Shown in pieces: positions 1 to 10,009 of a DNA stretch of 64,000 nt. Origin of the DNA: Zygaena filipendulae. Taxonomy: Eukaryota; Arthropoda; Insecta; Lepidoptera; Zygaenidae. The stretch's first letter is position 1, and each line of letters opens with the position of its first letter. A model generated the notes under the pieces. It was not told the DNA's origin. It saw only the letters and a program-made list of their open reading frames with translations, and searched no databases. Where the stretch lies: contig OU015649.1 of the NCBI GenBank assembly GCA_907165275.2, positions 8,090,001-8,154,000 of the forward strand. The letters are read 5' to 3'. The translations under genes were made by a program, and so were the position numbers.

Positions 1-137
1 TTATATCCCTTAGGTCTTTAAAACTACGCAACGGATTTTGATGCGGTTTTTTTTTAATAGATTCAAGAGGAAGGTTACGTTAATCCTGGGATTCCCGCGG
101 GGAAATTACCGCGGGTGAAACCGCGGGGGACAGCTAG
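1..137 (+). mobile_element. Helitron 3' part, truncated by window edge
   Basis: This copy ends in the Helitron signature: a CCGCGG...CCGCGG hairpin, a short spacer, then CAGCTAG followed by T at 134-138. It belongs to the same subfamily as the copies at 28282 and 56329, which share the ACTACGCAACGGATTTT core. Its end lies 34 bp from the donor of ATM exon 4. Confidence 0.75.
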
Positions 138-171
138 TTTGAATAGTAAAATTGTTTCTAGCAAACCTTAC

Positions 172-270
172 CTTTTTCTTTTGGTCTCCATTTTGATCGT
201 AGGCTTTCAAAAAGGCCATCAGTACTGTCTCAGTGAAATTACACATTGTTAAACGGTACTCCGACGATAA
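172..270 (-). CDS. tefu: ATM exon (fourth visible coding exon)
   Basis: Read on the minus strand, an acceptor (AAATTACAG) precedes 270 and a strong donor (AAG|GTAAGG) follows 172. The 33 codons are open in phase 0 at both ends and run from LSSEYRLTMC to GDQKKK. They align with the ATM segment around LAVNFRIRVCEL, a few hundred residues into the human protein, and join in phase to the exon at 1410-1639. The next exon is off the left edge. Similarity is modest, so the call leans on order, phase and splice sites. Confidence 0.7.
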
Positions 271-593
271 CTGTAATTTAAATGACTTTAAAATCAAAAT
301 GCGGTAAAATTGTGGTATTATACTACATCACACTTCACAGACTCACGGTTCGAAACTACTGAAGCTAGAAATATCGGACAGTGGTTTTTGGAACCTAAAG
401 ACTCACTAAGGATTTATGGAAATTCAATCCCCCCTTGGGTAATGTATGAAAATACCGTCACTATTATATAATAGTAGAGTGTCATGAACATTGGTATTTG
501 GGGTCTTCTTTTCAAAGTAATTCACATTTCACCGTTTATCGTAATTCAACCCTTAAAAGTGAAAACATAGGAGAAACTGCGTGGTTCAGCTAA
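271..593. other. ATM intron, no recognised element
   Basis: AT-rich intronic sequence between the ATM exon and the Helitron at 594. No open frame or repeat signature was recognised. Confidence 0.5.
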
Positions 594-1125
594 TCTATAC
601 TAATATTATAAAGAGGAAAGATTTGATTTTTTATTCGTTTGTTTGTTACGATTTAACTCAAAAACTACTGGACCGATTTCAAAAATTCTTTCACCATTAG
701 CAAGCTACATTATGCCTGAGTAACATAGGCTGTATTGTAATCGGGAATGGGCATGTTGACTAATTTTTATTTTTTAGTCCGTTTTGTAGATTATTAAAAA
801 ATATTGGACACGTATTTTTTCTTTTTTTACGTAATCAAAAAATAACGGCGATATATTGAGTTGAAATTTCGCGTGACGTCACTATTCTGACAGTTTGTAT
901 GGCTGTTTTGCGGTTAGTGACGTCACGACCTCCTCATCCTAAATTTTAATGCGCTTTATCTCTGTATATTTTAATTTATTTAAAAAAGCAAAAAATACGT
1001 GTCTATTGTTTTTTTATTTTCTAACTGACGGACTAATTAGAATTTTGATTTTAAATAGTAGTCAACATCCCTATTCCCAAGAGAACTCCAAAATTAACGC
1101 GGGTGAAACCGTGGGGAACAGCTAG
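594..1125 (+). mobile_element. Helitron split by a nested TIR element
   Basis: It starts A|TCTATACTAATATTATAAA and ends CAGCTAG|T, the A/T-flanked TC...CTAG ends of Helitrons. The body is interrupted by the TIR element at 749-1071, so the Helitron is the older insertion. Confidence 0.8.
749..1071 (+). mobile_element. TIR element (MITE) with paired CRE sites, copy A
   Basis: The ends are GGGCATGTTGACTA and TAGTCAACATCCC. The inverted similarity continues inward through TTAGTCCGTC and ACACGTATTTTTT for about 75 bp. Two perfect TGACGTCA palindromes lie at 874-881 and 918-925. No coding capacity. Related copies are at 16497, 18841, 24346 (split), 27764, 54751 and 61797, with a fragment at 33433. 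Confidence 0.8.
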
Positions 1126-1164
1126 TTAAGAGATAAAGTAAAATTACCTATAAAAATACACTAA

Positions 1165-1348
1165 TCCTTACTAATATTTTAAATGCGAAAGTGAGTTTGT
1201 TTGTTTGTTAAGCTTTCACGCTTTAACGGCTCAACCGATCGTCATGAAATTTTGCATGCACGTTGTCAGGGATACAGAAAAGGACATAGGGTACTTTTTA
1301 TCCCGGAATTCTAGCGGGAACCCCGAAATTACCGCGGGGCACAGCTAG
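1165..1348 (+). mobile_element. Helitron, short
   Basis: TC at 1165 opens TCCTTACTAATATT. The body has the usual CCCGGAATTC segment and it ends CACAGCTAG|T at 1348. It sits in the ATM intron between exons 1410-1639 and 172-270. Confidence 0.8.
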
Positions 1349-1409
1349 TAAAGAATAAAGTACAATAACTATATAATTTATATCTAATAAATATAAAAAC
1401 TAGTTTTAC

Positions 1410-1639
1410 CATTTCTAAAAGCACAATGGTAATCTCTAATTCCATTTCTCTCACTTTTTTATCATCTGTGTATTTATGAAGACCTTTTTTTATCCTCAAG
1501 ATAGAATTTCTGACAGGAATAACAAATTGGCAATATCTTCTTGCATTAGATATGATCGTCCAAATCAATTTCAACTTTGTCAAATCATCAATTTTACAAT
1601 AATTTGTAAGATTTACGGTGATGCAAACATCAAGCAACT
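1410..1639 (-). CDS. tefu: ATM exon (third visible coding exon)
   Basis: The minus-strand acceptor (TTTATTTCAG) precedes 1639. The first two bases (AG) complete the codon started by the exon ending at 1975. Then 76 codons run from LLDVCITVNLTN to ITIVLLEM, with donor ATG|GTAAAA at 1410. A weaker internal donor (AAA|GTGAGA near 1441) was rejected: the longer form aligns better with human ATM (LNHILAALTIFLKT just before LAVNFRIRVC) and keeps phase 0 into the next exon. The frame also stays open past the donor into the adjacent Helitron, which is incidental. Confidence 0.75.
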
Positions 1640-1974
1640 CTGAAATAAAGACAAAAAAATGAGGCCGCCTTAGCCAAGTTTTGACAATCTTTGGGCGAGA
1701 AGATTCGATCTCAGACTCATTGCTCTGGTTATGTTCCAATTTACATATGATGCGTTTCTCAGAGAGGAGTCCCATCACACTATCTATGGATATAAACTAG
1801 TTAAATAGTACAATAAGATACAAGTTTATACCTATGATTTTTTTCAACCCATTTGCAAAAAAACTCTGCTGATATTTACAAAAGGAACTGTAAACTTAAA
1901 AGCAGTTATAGTAATTTAAAAGAGTCACTTAAGTAGGTAAACGTAAAGACAAGATTTAATATTTTAATACTGAC

Positions 1975-2139
1975 CTTCCCAGATGTTAGGTGTGATATAT
2001 TTCAAGTAATAATCACAGGAAAGAATATATTTATGTAATAAATTTAGATAGGCATCACCAATTGCTGTTGTCAAGCGTTTATCTCCCAAAATAAAGAGAC
2101 AAGCGCCCGTGAGCTTATCACATTTAATATAAACTTTAC
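1975..2139 (-). CDS. tefu: ATM exon (second visible coding exon)
   Basis: The minus-strand acceptor (AAAACTTTACAG) and donor (GGGAAG|GTCAGT) enclose 165 bp: two bases, 54 codons, one base. The peptide begins KVYIKCDKLTG and contains AIGDAYLNLLHKYIL. It aligns with the human ATM stretch LKCQELLNYIM...ILLKDIL, which follows the N-terminal TAN region. The last base plus AG of the next exon makes GAG (Glu). The entry phase needs one leading base, so it cannot join directly to the first exon, which ends in phase 0. A linking exon of about 30-40 residues is therefore missing between 2140 and 6653. Confidence 0.75.
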
Positions 2140-2386
2140 CTGTAAAGTTTTTATATATTTTTATGCGTTATCATTAAAAAAATACCTAAAAATTATTGAA
2201 AGTTTTAAAAATACTAAGTTTACAGGGTGTACAGTTGAAAAGGAGACTTATTCAAACCCCTGATAACTTATGTTTAAATGTAACTAAAAAATCTAAAACC
2301 TTTTGCTGGCTGTACACACTAGCTGCAGCTAGCCTCTCGTCGAGTCTCGGACGAAAAGGCTTTCGACGAGAGCATACCTGTTCCTG
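2140..2386. other. ATM intron, small hairpin
   Basis: Intronic. A perfect 10 bp hairpin stem (CTCTCGTCGA / TCGACGAGAG) lies at about 2333-2372. No gene was seen. Confidence 0.4.
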
Positions 2387-2522
2387 TACTATGAGCTCTT
2401 AAAGCATAACCTAAATAGAATTGCTTTAAGACCACTACCTTAAAGCAAGCCTGCTTAAAGTTGGTTATCGTACGATAAAGCAGAGCAATTCAATTTAGGT
2501 TCTGCTTTAATAGCTCATAGTA
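2387..2522. mobile_element. Small MITE-like inverted repeat
   Basis: TACTATGAGCT at the left is answered by AGCTCATAGTA at the right. Inverted similarity covers about 40 bp per arm through AACCTAAAT...ATTTAGGTT. At 136 bp it is non-coding and most like a small TIR element. Confidence 0.55.
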
Positions 2523-2629
2523 AGCCCGCTGACTCGTTCTGCTGCACTGAAGCACACTAAGTCTCCCGTGGTAATGAACTTAGATATTGCTGCTGTAATT
2601 TATCTTTGTGCTGTGTTATTATAATTTAA

Positions 2630-2926
2630 CTAGCTGTTCTCCGCGGTTTCACCCGCATTAGTTTCGAAGATCCCGCGGGTATTCCGAGTTAAAAGTACTT
2701 ACTACCCCATATATTTTCTGTATCTACCCTTGACAACGTGTAGGCAGCAAATATTTAATGTAATTTCTTCCGCGTTTATTTTGAATTCCGGGATAAATAG
2801 TAGCCTATATGTCCTTCTCTATACTCCAAACAATGACCCCTGACAACCCCCGTTTAGCCGTGAAAGCGTAACAAACAAACAAACAAACAAACAAACCCAC
2901 TTTCACGTTTATAATATTAGTAAGGA
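2630..2926 (-). mobile_element. Helitron (reverse orientation)
   Basis: It starts CTAGCTGTTCTCCGCGG and ends TATAATATTAGTAAGGA|T, the reverse complement of the family ends. It contains an (AAAC)n run. It lies in the large ATM intron region. Confidence 0.8.
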
Positions 2927-3032
2927 TTAATTAAAACTTCACGCGTTGATTCATATAATTTTGTTTAATCGAAATTAGAATGATTATATATAGAATTATT
3001 TAATCGCAAAATTTAACTTTATTGAATACTAT

Positions 3033-3107
3033 AGCTGACCCCGCGGTTCCTCCGCGGTAATTTCGGAATACTCGCGGGAATTCCGGGATAAAAAGTACTG
3101 AAGACGA
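3033..3107 (-). mobile_element. Helitron 3' fragment
   Basis: Only the hairpin end is present, CCCCGCGG...CCGCGGTAATTTCGG up to GGGATAAAAAGTAC. Confidence 0.6.
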
Positions 3108-3284
3108 ATCAAAACTTCAGGTTTACGAGGGTCAAACTAGGATTTATTGCGAGGAACGAATGTACAATATATTTACAAATTTATTATACTATGGATGGTA
3201 ACAAAACCATAGTGCGATATAATTCGTACATTATACCAAAAAAGAAGTTTTCTCCTGAACAAGTACCCTTTGTCACTCAGGATC

Positions 3285-3921
3285 ACTTTACCTTCCTATA
3301 AGTGATAAAGTGAAAGAATTTTCAAAATCGGTTCAGCAGATCCAGAGATTACCCCCTACATACTCACAAACTCGCGAACTCACTACCTCCGTAATTCCGG
3401 AGTAAAAAGATTGGACTGATTTTGAAAATCCTTTCACTTATAGGGAGCTACAGTGATCCAGAGTGATACAGGGTACTTTTTATCCCGGAATTCCCTCGGG
3501 AAATCGGGTAATCTCTGGATCTACTGAACCAATTTAAAAAATTCTTTCACTTATAAGAAGCTACAGTGATCTTGAGTGATATGGAGTACTTTTTATCTTG
3601 GAATTCCCGCGGGAACTCCAGAGATTGTGAGTTCGTGAGTTTGTAGGGGGTAATCTCTGGATCTACTGAACTGATTCTAAAAATTTGAAAAGCTGCAGTG
3701 ATCCTAAGTGACATAGGGTTCTTCTTATCCCGGGAATCCCGCGGGAACTCCAGAGTTGGTAAAGTTATAATCTCTGGATCTACTGAACCGATTTTCAAAA
3801 TTCTTTCACTTATAGGAAGCTAAACTGATCCTGAGTGACAAAGGGTACTTACCTACTTTTTTCCCGGAATTCCCGCGAGTGCTCCGAAATTACCGCGAGT
3901 GAAACCGCGGGGGTCAGCTAG
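3285..3921 (+). mobile_element. Helitron with repeated internal modules
   Basis: It ends in CCGCGGGGGTCAGCTAG|T at 3921. Inside, a module of about 130 bp recurs several times: TCTCTGGATCTACTGAACCG, then CTTTCACTTATA, AAGCTACAGTGATC and CCCGGAATTCCCGCGGGAA. The copies are partly diverged. The 5' end is not clear. Confidence 0.7.
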
Positions 3922-4716
3922 TATGTATATATAGAAAACACAATCAGCGGGCAACTGTGAAACGATTGTGTACATGGTCGCTCTCGTTTTACTCACGAGA
4001 GCTAACGAGACCCCTTGACTCGGGCGCAAAAACCGACAAGCGACCGAGACCCTGCGACGATGCGAAGGATGGCGAGACAAGACGCACCATGTACACATTT
4101 GTCCTCACCCTGTCTCGGCGTGTCTCTGCGAGTGTTTACAGCCAGCATTGAATAAAAACATGGATTTACATAAATTTTTTCAGTACGCCAGCGGCAATGC
4201 AAAATAAAAGGGGCATTAAAAGACCTTTAGGTACCCAAGGTGCCAACTTTGTACGTACAATATTTGTGAATACTATATCGAAAATTCATTTTAAGTGGTG
4301 TAGGTGGTTTCTCATCAGAAACTGAATACTCTCCTTTTTAATAAGCCCCTAATTTAACCTCAGACCCTGTTAACATAGTAGGTATGTGTATAATTAATAA
4401 TTATAAAAAAAAAATATCTTAAAAATGGGACCAAAACTGGGATGTTACAGGCGGAAATCCGAAACAACTGTTTTTTTATAATGAAAGTGTATGTTTTAAA
4501 ATCATAACAACATTTTCACCTTTATTAGAACCAGCAACACACAAATGTAGTAAGCTTGTACACAAAGGAGCCGTGACACTATAAAAAGTTTTGGAAGATT
4601 CAAATTTTTCAGTTTCCTGTAAGAAAAGTTTTATTACTTACAAGAAGTTATTCTTTAGAGAAATTTATCATTGCAAAAAAGCTAATATGAGATCATGAGG
4701 TACATGTATAGATTTA
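3922..4716. other. ATM intron, GC-richer patch then AT-rich DNA
   Basis: 3955-4150 is GC-richer, with GTGTACATGG / CCATGTACAC inverted ends at about 3968 and 4087. The remainder is AT-rich. I looked here for the missing ATM linking exon and found no convincing candidate. Confidence 0.4.
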
Positions 4717-4835
4717 CTAGCTGTTTCCCATGGTTAACCCACGGGAATTCCGGGATAAAAAGTACCCTATGTCCTCTGTACCCCTGACAACATGTATACA
4801 AAATTTACACTTTCACATTTATAATAGTAAAATAT
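4717..4835 (-). mobile_element. Helitron, internally deleted
   Basis: CTAGCTGTTTCCC at the left, GGGATAAAAAGTACCCTATG in the middle and a degraded TTTATAATAGT end at the right. Confidence 0.65.
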
Positions 4836-5228
4836 AGATTAATTATGAACTTGATGCTTGATGCATAGGCTTTCTCTAGCTAACAGTCGGTCGCAGCACA
4901 GGGGAGGGAGAATTTAGGTAGAAAGGAAGACGACATCACGACATGCAAAGCACCTCGAGCGTGGGGGGGCGCCGGTAACCCAGCATTCGTCCGATTCTCA
5001 GCCGAATTTGGTTTGTCGGCGACTTCCAGTGTAGGTACAGTCAGCCAGAAATCAGCGATTTTTCAAAATAATTAAAAAATTTCTAATTTCGAGAAAATAC
5101 TGGCTGCCAAGAATGATCTCAGCAACAAAAAGATGACATGTCTGGAAAGCTTCTAATAGCATTAAAACAGTAATTTCAATTTCTTCGTCAAAGTTGCGTG
5201 TTTGCCGGCGTCCTAATATTTATGCAGA

Positions 5229-5452
5229 GCTAAGATGTGCAACACGATAAAATTTTAAAGCGCCATTTTATCGATTCTCGTCGACATAATTATTAAGTAT
5301 ATCGTTTTGTCTACCGGCAGCAAAAAATATTTAACCGAATCTAGCCTTAAGGCAATACCCCACTACTGAACCTTTTTGCTTGGACGCCCACAGTTAATAT
5401 TTATCGTATTTATCTTTCGTTCGATAAACATATCGTGGCGCGCATCTTAGGC
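5229..5452. mobile_element. TIR element (MITE), second copy of the 19461 family
   Basis: Ends GCTAAGATGTGCAACACGAT and ATCGTGGCGCGCATCTTAGGC are inverted repeats. The interior (ATTTTATCGATTCTCGTCGA, TTTTTGCTTGGACGCCCACA) matches the element at 19461-19688. Non-coding. Confidence 0.75.
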
Positions 5453-5539
5453 CTACTGGAATGAACCACATTTTTCTAAATTTTTTCACCAACTCAAAAA
5501 AAAAACAACTATCTGGTGGCCTACTGTACCTAATAGTAC

Positions 5540-6190
5540 GGGAGATACTGATGCTAAATGTGGATTCACTCGAGCGTCGTTGGGACCTATTGGGTTTTAA
5601 AGATTAGGAGGTAGAAACAAAATAAGGTTATATGATGTTTTTTCATTCACTGGTGGGTTTAGCTTCTACAGGCTATCAAAAATGTAAAAAAAAACAGTTA
5701 TATGGACATACTCGAGCGCGTCAGATATTGTAGTTTAGATACTCTAATGTGTCTCTGATATCGAAAGTCTATTCATCTGCCAATTTGCGTAGTGGGGGTG
5801 ACCATCCGGAAGGGGAGAAAATGAAAAAAAAAAATTTACTCCAGCGCGTCAGATATTCAAAGGGGATGTTAAGTGAACCCTGATAATGCTCCCCTTCAAA
5901 AATCTGACGATTAGGAGGTGACGCAAGGTGGTAGCGAATTTATGAAAATGAAAAAAAAATCTCAATTTTGAAATACTCGAGCGTGTCAGATTATTTTACA
6001 GAAGGTTCAGCTTGCAGTCCAGGTTATGTTGGCTTAAAATCTGACAATAATTTTGAGGGATATTATTAACCTGACTGCTAGAAACAATTTATGATTAATT
6101 TTAAGATATTTTTTTATTTCTGACGTAAGTTTAATAACTTTTTGAGCTATTTATTGTTCACAAAAAACACACTTCATATTTCTATGAAAT
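5540..6190 (+). repeat. Interspersed repeat with CTCGAGCG/GTCAGA motifs, copy 1
   Basis: This roughly 650 bp block matches 31511-32170 closely along its length, from AGTACGGGAGATAC to TTTCTATGAAATATGTAAA. It carries spaced copies of CTCGAGCGYGTCAGA and CCAGCGCGTCAGATATTC. No open frame is shared intact by both copies. Family unknown. It sits inside the ATM intron. Confidence 0.7.
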
Positions 6191-6653
6191 ATGTAAATTC
6201 AAAATTTAGAAATAATGAGACTACTAACTTTTTTGTTGCCGAGATCATTCTTGGAGCCAGTATTTTCTTGAAATTAGAAACTTTTCATCACTGTGCTACA
6301 ATTCATTTTTGCATATATACATATAATCACATAGCTTAACCTTTAAGGTAGCTGCCTTTACAGACCTGTCTCAAATTTCCACAAGAAACATAAATGAATT
6401 GAGAACCTCCTCCTTTTTTGGAAATTGGTTAAACATAGGTGGAAGGTAGTCTTACAAAAATATGAAATAGCCAAGTTTAATAAAAAAAATTGTTGTTCGT
6501 AATTGTCAGGACAAGGTCTGTTAAAGAAAATTAGGAATTCCTTCAGGAATTCTGAAACTCACACAAGTGAAACCACAGGCACAGTTAGTAATCATTAAAT
6601 CAACCTGTATTGTTAGTACTTTATCATCCTGTTACTTACTTATTCTTACTTAC
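6191..6653. other. ATM intron; degenerate Helitron end
   Basis: AT-rich. A degraded Helitron 3' end (AGTGAAACCACAGGCACAG) lies at about 6530-6590. Nothing else was recognised. Confidence 0.4.
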
Positions 6654-6860
6654 CTTTAGAATATATTCATGAATATCATCAAAGAGATTATTCCAAGTAT
6701 ATCCTTTTCTGTGCATTGAATTCTCTGTCAACAAGTTAGGCACTGCATTTAGAGATAAAAAGGTTTTTATATTTTCAGCACATTTTTTACGCTCTGTAGC
6801 ACGAACCGATCCCAGACCATAGGTACTTTCTCTTAAAGAAACCTCTAAAGATATAGCCAT
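6654..6860 (-). CDS. tefu: ATM/Tel1 kinase, first coding exon (TAN motif)
   Basis: ATM is the nuclear PI3K-like kinase that senses DNA double-strand breaks and protects telomeres; the insect gene is called tefu. This exon encodes its extreme N-terminus: 69 codons from an ATG at 6860 in a good context (CAAAAATGG) to a consensus donor (AAG|GTAAGT). The motif RATERKKCAENIKTF at residues 20-34 matches the TAN motif of ATM (human RATERKKEVEKFK), and GYTWNNLFDDIHEYILK matches the following helix of human ATM. TAN is specific to ATM/Tel1, so the identification is firm. Further exons lie to the left; the kinase domain is outside the window. Confidence 0.88.
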
Positions 6861-7620
6861 TTTTGGCTAAAATTATATAGTTTCAAATCCTTCAACAAAG
6901 AGGTTACATTGTTTGTTAGCCTCAGGCTCGTAGCTCCCAAATAGGTAAGTGTATAGAAAATTTTTACTTCTAAATTCTATGCCTTCTTTTTTAATTTTTT
7001 TCTTAATTTTATTGTGGTGCCAAATTCTATTTTTCTCACTTTACTTTATTATGGTTTTTATTTTCCGATTTTTTTCTCACATCACACACAGCATCCAGGA
7101 CCAGTTTTAACACCACCCATCAGTGCTCAGTAGAGTTAACTCTGGGTCTCTGAAACGAGAAATTAAACATTTTCGTGTCTCATTTAATCGCATCAATATA
7201 AAACTCAAAGAGCATAATTCAATGTAGGTAATAAAACCACAAATTAACTAGACTAGATTAATAAAATTGCTGAGAAATATTTAAATTTTATTGCCCTGCC
7301 ATACCTTGAATAGGAAAACTAAACTAATACCTAATAAATAATTATTTTTTTATCAATTGTTTTTTTCTAGCGGTAGCCGTTAACCAGAGAGAAGGTAATC
7401 ACTACGTTTCCGTTAACTAGACATAAGCCATAAGGTATAAAACGTAGTGATTATAATATGAGCTTTGAATAAGTCTAGTTAATTTGTGAGCCCACTGAGC
7501 AAATAATCACTACGTGCCGGCCACATGTGGAAAACAAAACCCCACAAACTACTTAGAAATAGAATAGCTTTGTCTTTGGAATTGGATTGTATTATCTATG
7601 GTTGTGAGCAAACTTGATAC
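6861..7620. other. ATM 5' flank
   Basis: This should hold the ATM promoter and 5' UTR. No TATA box or CpG island was recognised. The motif AATCACTACGT recurs (about 7397 and 7505, inverted near 7444), which suggests a small decayed TIR element around 7380-7515. Confidence 0.4.
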
Positions 7621-7910
7621 GGGATTTAAACTCGCGTACGCGTGACGAGGCGAGGCGCGCGGCGAGCGACGATGTTCGAATGTGAACAGTCGCTCGGGGC
7701 TCGCCGCGGCGCGTGGCTCGCCTCGTCGCTCGTGCCGCTCGCGTCCCCCGGAGCGGCATTTTTGTCACGAGTCAAAGGACCTCGCGTCAGACGAAAAAGG
7801 CGCAAGAGGCGCGGGGCGAGGGACGAAGCGCGAGTGTGAACAGACAGACGCTCGGGGCTCGCCGCGTGCCTCGTCTCGTCACTCGCACAACTCGCCAACA
7901 CTGGCTTCGT
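7621..7910. repeat. GC-rich low-complexity block
   Basis: Strongly GC-rich in an AT-rich setting. CTCGGGGCTCGCCGCG occurs twice and CGACGAGGCGAG-like stretches occur in inverted copies. Several overlapping open frames exist on both strands but none resembles a protein family. More likely a repeat than a gene. Confidence 0.45.
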
Positions 7911-8889
7911 CTAAACCTTGCCTTACTTCTACTGTTATCTCTTACCAAGTTGAGTATTCTATGTACTCTTCTACTCATTTGGTGATAAAAACAATAAAAT
8001 ATAATAATCTATAGGTTTATACATCTTAGTCACCCAACCGCTGTAATAAGCCACCAGTTTCTTTTAAAAAATTAGGTATTCCGGTTTAATATAAAAGCGA
8101 AACAAGAGTATTCCTGAATAAGGCTCTTTTGAGTTGAAATAATAGTAATAGAAAGTAGTTCTTTTTATATTAAAAAGAAAATATTTTGAAATACCACTGT
8201 TCATATTAAATAACTTAAATGCATAACCAACAGATTGTCCCATAAGTTTATTTTGATCAAAAAATTTAAGTTCATTTAGGTATAGATATTTTCTGCGCAA
8301 AACAACCAGTTTTGAAAAATGGTTCTTTTGATTTAAAACAGTGTCAAATACTTACGTAAATTCTTCATTCAAAACTAAAGTATTCCTAAATACGGTCGTT
8401 TTCTGTGTAAAATTTATGAGTAACACAGATTAATTTTCGACATATGGCACTTTTGCATAAAAGAAACGCAGTTCTAGACTTGCAACTAACAATAATATGG
8501 CAGTTTAGAGTATATTTTGCGCGTTTAAAACGAAAACTCAAAAGAGACGTTTATTATTTTCCTATCAGTATGTACTCGCTGGTGCTTTGGAAGATTCTGT
8601 AAACCGCTTGTAATTTGAATAAATAAATAAATAAATCACTTTATAGATACAAACCTACGGATTGTCTTTTAATAATTTTAATTTAAAGTTGTAAATTCAG
8701 GTCAGATTCGCTGGAACGTAATTTTTCCAATTTTTTTTACTTTTTACTGTTATAGCTTCCATGTAGATTATTTTATGCGTGAAAGTACAAGTTAAAAATA
8801 ATGAAATACGAAAAAAACTTTGATTTTACAGTGAATCGTAATCAAAAACCGTTATACCTGCCTTAGATTAATCGTTACCCATATTCGAC
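7911..8889. other. AT-rich intergenic DNA
   Basis: Nothing recognised apart from short AT runs and an (AAAT)n stretch near 8620. Confidence 0.4.
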
Positions 8890-9764
8890 ACCCATATTTT
8901 TTTTTACTATGAAAAACATAAAACTAAAAAGCTAAAAAAAACAAAATACTGATTTAATCCAACAGAAAAATATACACGTAATGCTATTATTGGTTTGTGC
9001 TACCACTTTTCGACTTGACAAACCAATCTTAGATTAATTATTGGTTTCACAAACCAATAATAGTATTACGTGTATTTTTGTCTCTTGGATTAAATCGGTG
9101 TTTTGTTATTTTTAGCTTTTTATTAAATTTGTGTTTTTGAAAGTCGATTTTAATTTTTTTGTTAATATTTTGTTTATTTTTTGCTTTAAGTGAGTCGGTT
9201 TGTAATTTATCTAAGTTACAATAGCCCAATGTCAACTGCTCATCACCTTTAACAAAATATTGCTTTTCCCGAATCCCGATGCTGGGACGTTATTTTATTG
9301 TTGAGGAGTTCTCCTGGTACATCACCATCAGTTCCATATCGCCATATACATTGTGACGAGCATAAATTGTTTAGGAATCATATTTAGGTTAACGAATCGG
9401 AACTCGTGAAATACCTTTTATTGAGTAGTTCCGATGACCATCTGTGGTCTTCATCGTCAGTTTCACTTCTTCAAATTTTGCTTTCCGATAGCATATAAAC
9501 GATTTACTATAAAAAATACCCAAATCGCTATGGGTGTGCCCATATTTTTTTAAGAGTTCCCTTGATTTCTTCAAGATTCCATCATCAGAACCCGACTTGG
9601 TGGCAATGGTACTTAAACCCTTTCAAACAAAAAAGGAACTTTTGAAATCGGTCCAAGCGTCTTCGAGTAATCGGTGAACATACATAAAAAACAAACATAC
9701 AGCCGAATGCATAACCTCCTCTTTTTTGGAAGTCGCTTAAAAAATCGCGAAACATACATAAGCT
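8890..9764. repeat. Long interspersed repeat, copy 1 (partner 43560-44320)
   Basis: The right part (9090-9764) aligns with 43620-44300 through GTTTTTGAAAGTCG/GTTTTTGGAAGTCGG, CATCACCATCAGTTCC and TCCGATGACCA. The left part is an inverted repeat with arms of about 90 bp (8914-9000 and 9049-9136) pairing through ACGTAATGCTATTATTGG. Both long copies keep a minus-strand frame containing RKAKFEEVxLxMKTT, but neither is a recognisable gene. Confidence 0.6.
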
Positions 9765-10001
9765 CATCGACCACACAGCCCATAGACGCCTAATAACAGG
9801 CGAATGGCTCCTGTCAACACATCTGACTTATAGTTCCGATATAAATGTGAATTAGCCAATCACGGCGTGTAACTAGCGCGTGTGGCCTTGAATTAACCAA
9901 TCACGGCGTTGCAACCCCGCTTCTCTTACCTCAGCTAGTTGCCAGAATGCATTCAATACGCAAAATCAAACATTAGGCGTCTATGGGCTGTGTGGTCGAT
10001 G
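9765..10001. mobile_element. hAT-like MITE with perfect TIRs and 8 bp target duplication
   Basis: This 237 bp element has 30 bp TIRs that are identical (9765-9794 and 9972-10001, outer bases CATCGACCACACAGCCC). It is flanked by the direct repeat CATAAGCT at 9757-9764 and 10002-10009. An 8 bp duplication is typical of hAT transposons. The interior repeats AACCAATCACGGCGT-like sequence twice and has no coding capacity. The intact ends suggest a recent insertion. Confidence 0.85.
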
Positions 10002-10009
10002 CATAAGCT

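Noticed and set aside
1441..1452. Earlier donor AAA|GTGAGA for the ATM exon 1410-1639
   Set aside because: Using it would drop residues (REMELEITIVLLEM) that align with ATM just before LAVNFRIRVC; the donor at 1409 keeps them and the phase.
3547..4202. Short open frames repeated at several Helitrons (SVDPEI..., ADPRGFTRGNF...)
   Set aside because: They are translations of the Helitron palindromic modules and recur wherever the element does.
7626..8014. Several open frames of 63-110 codons on both strands
   Set aside because: All lie in a GC-rich low-complexity block; codon pattern is that of the repeat in every frame.
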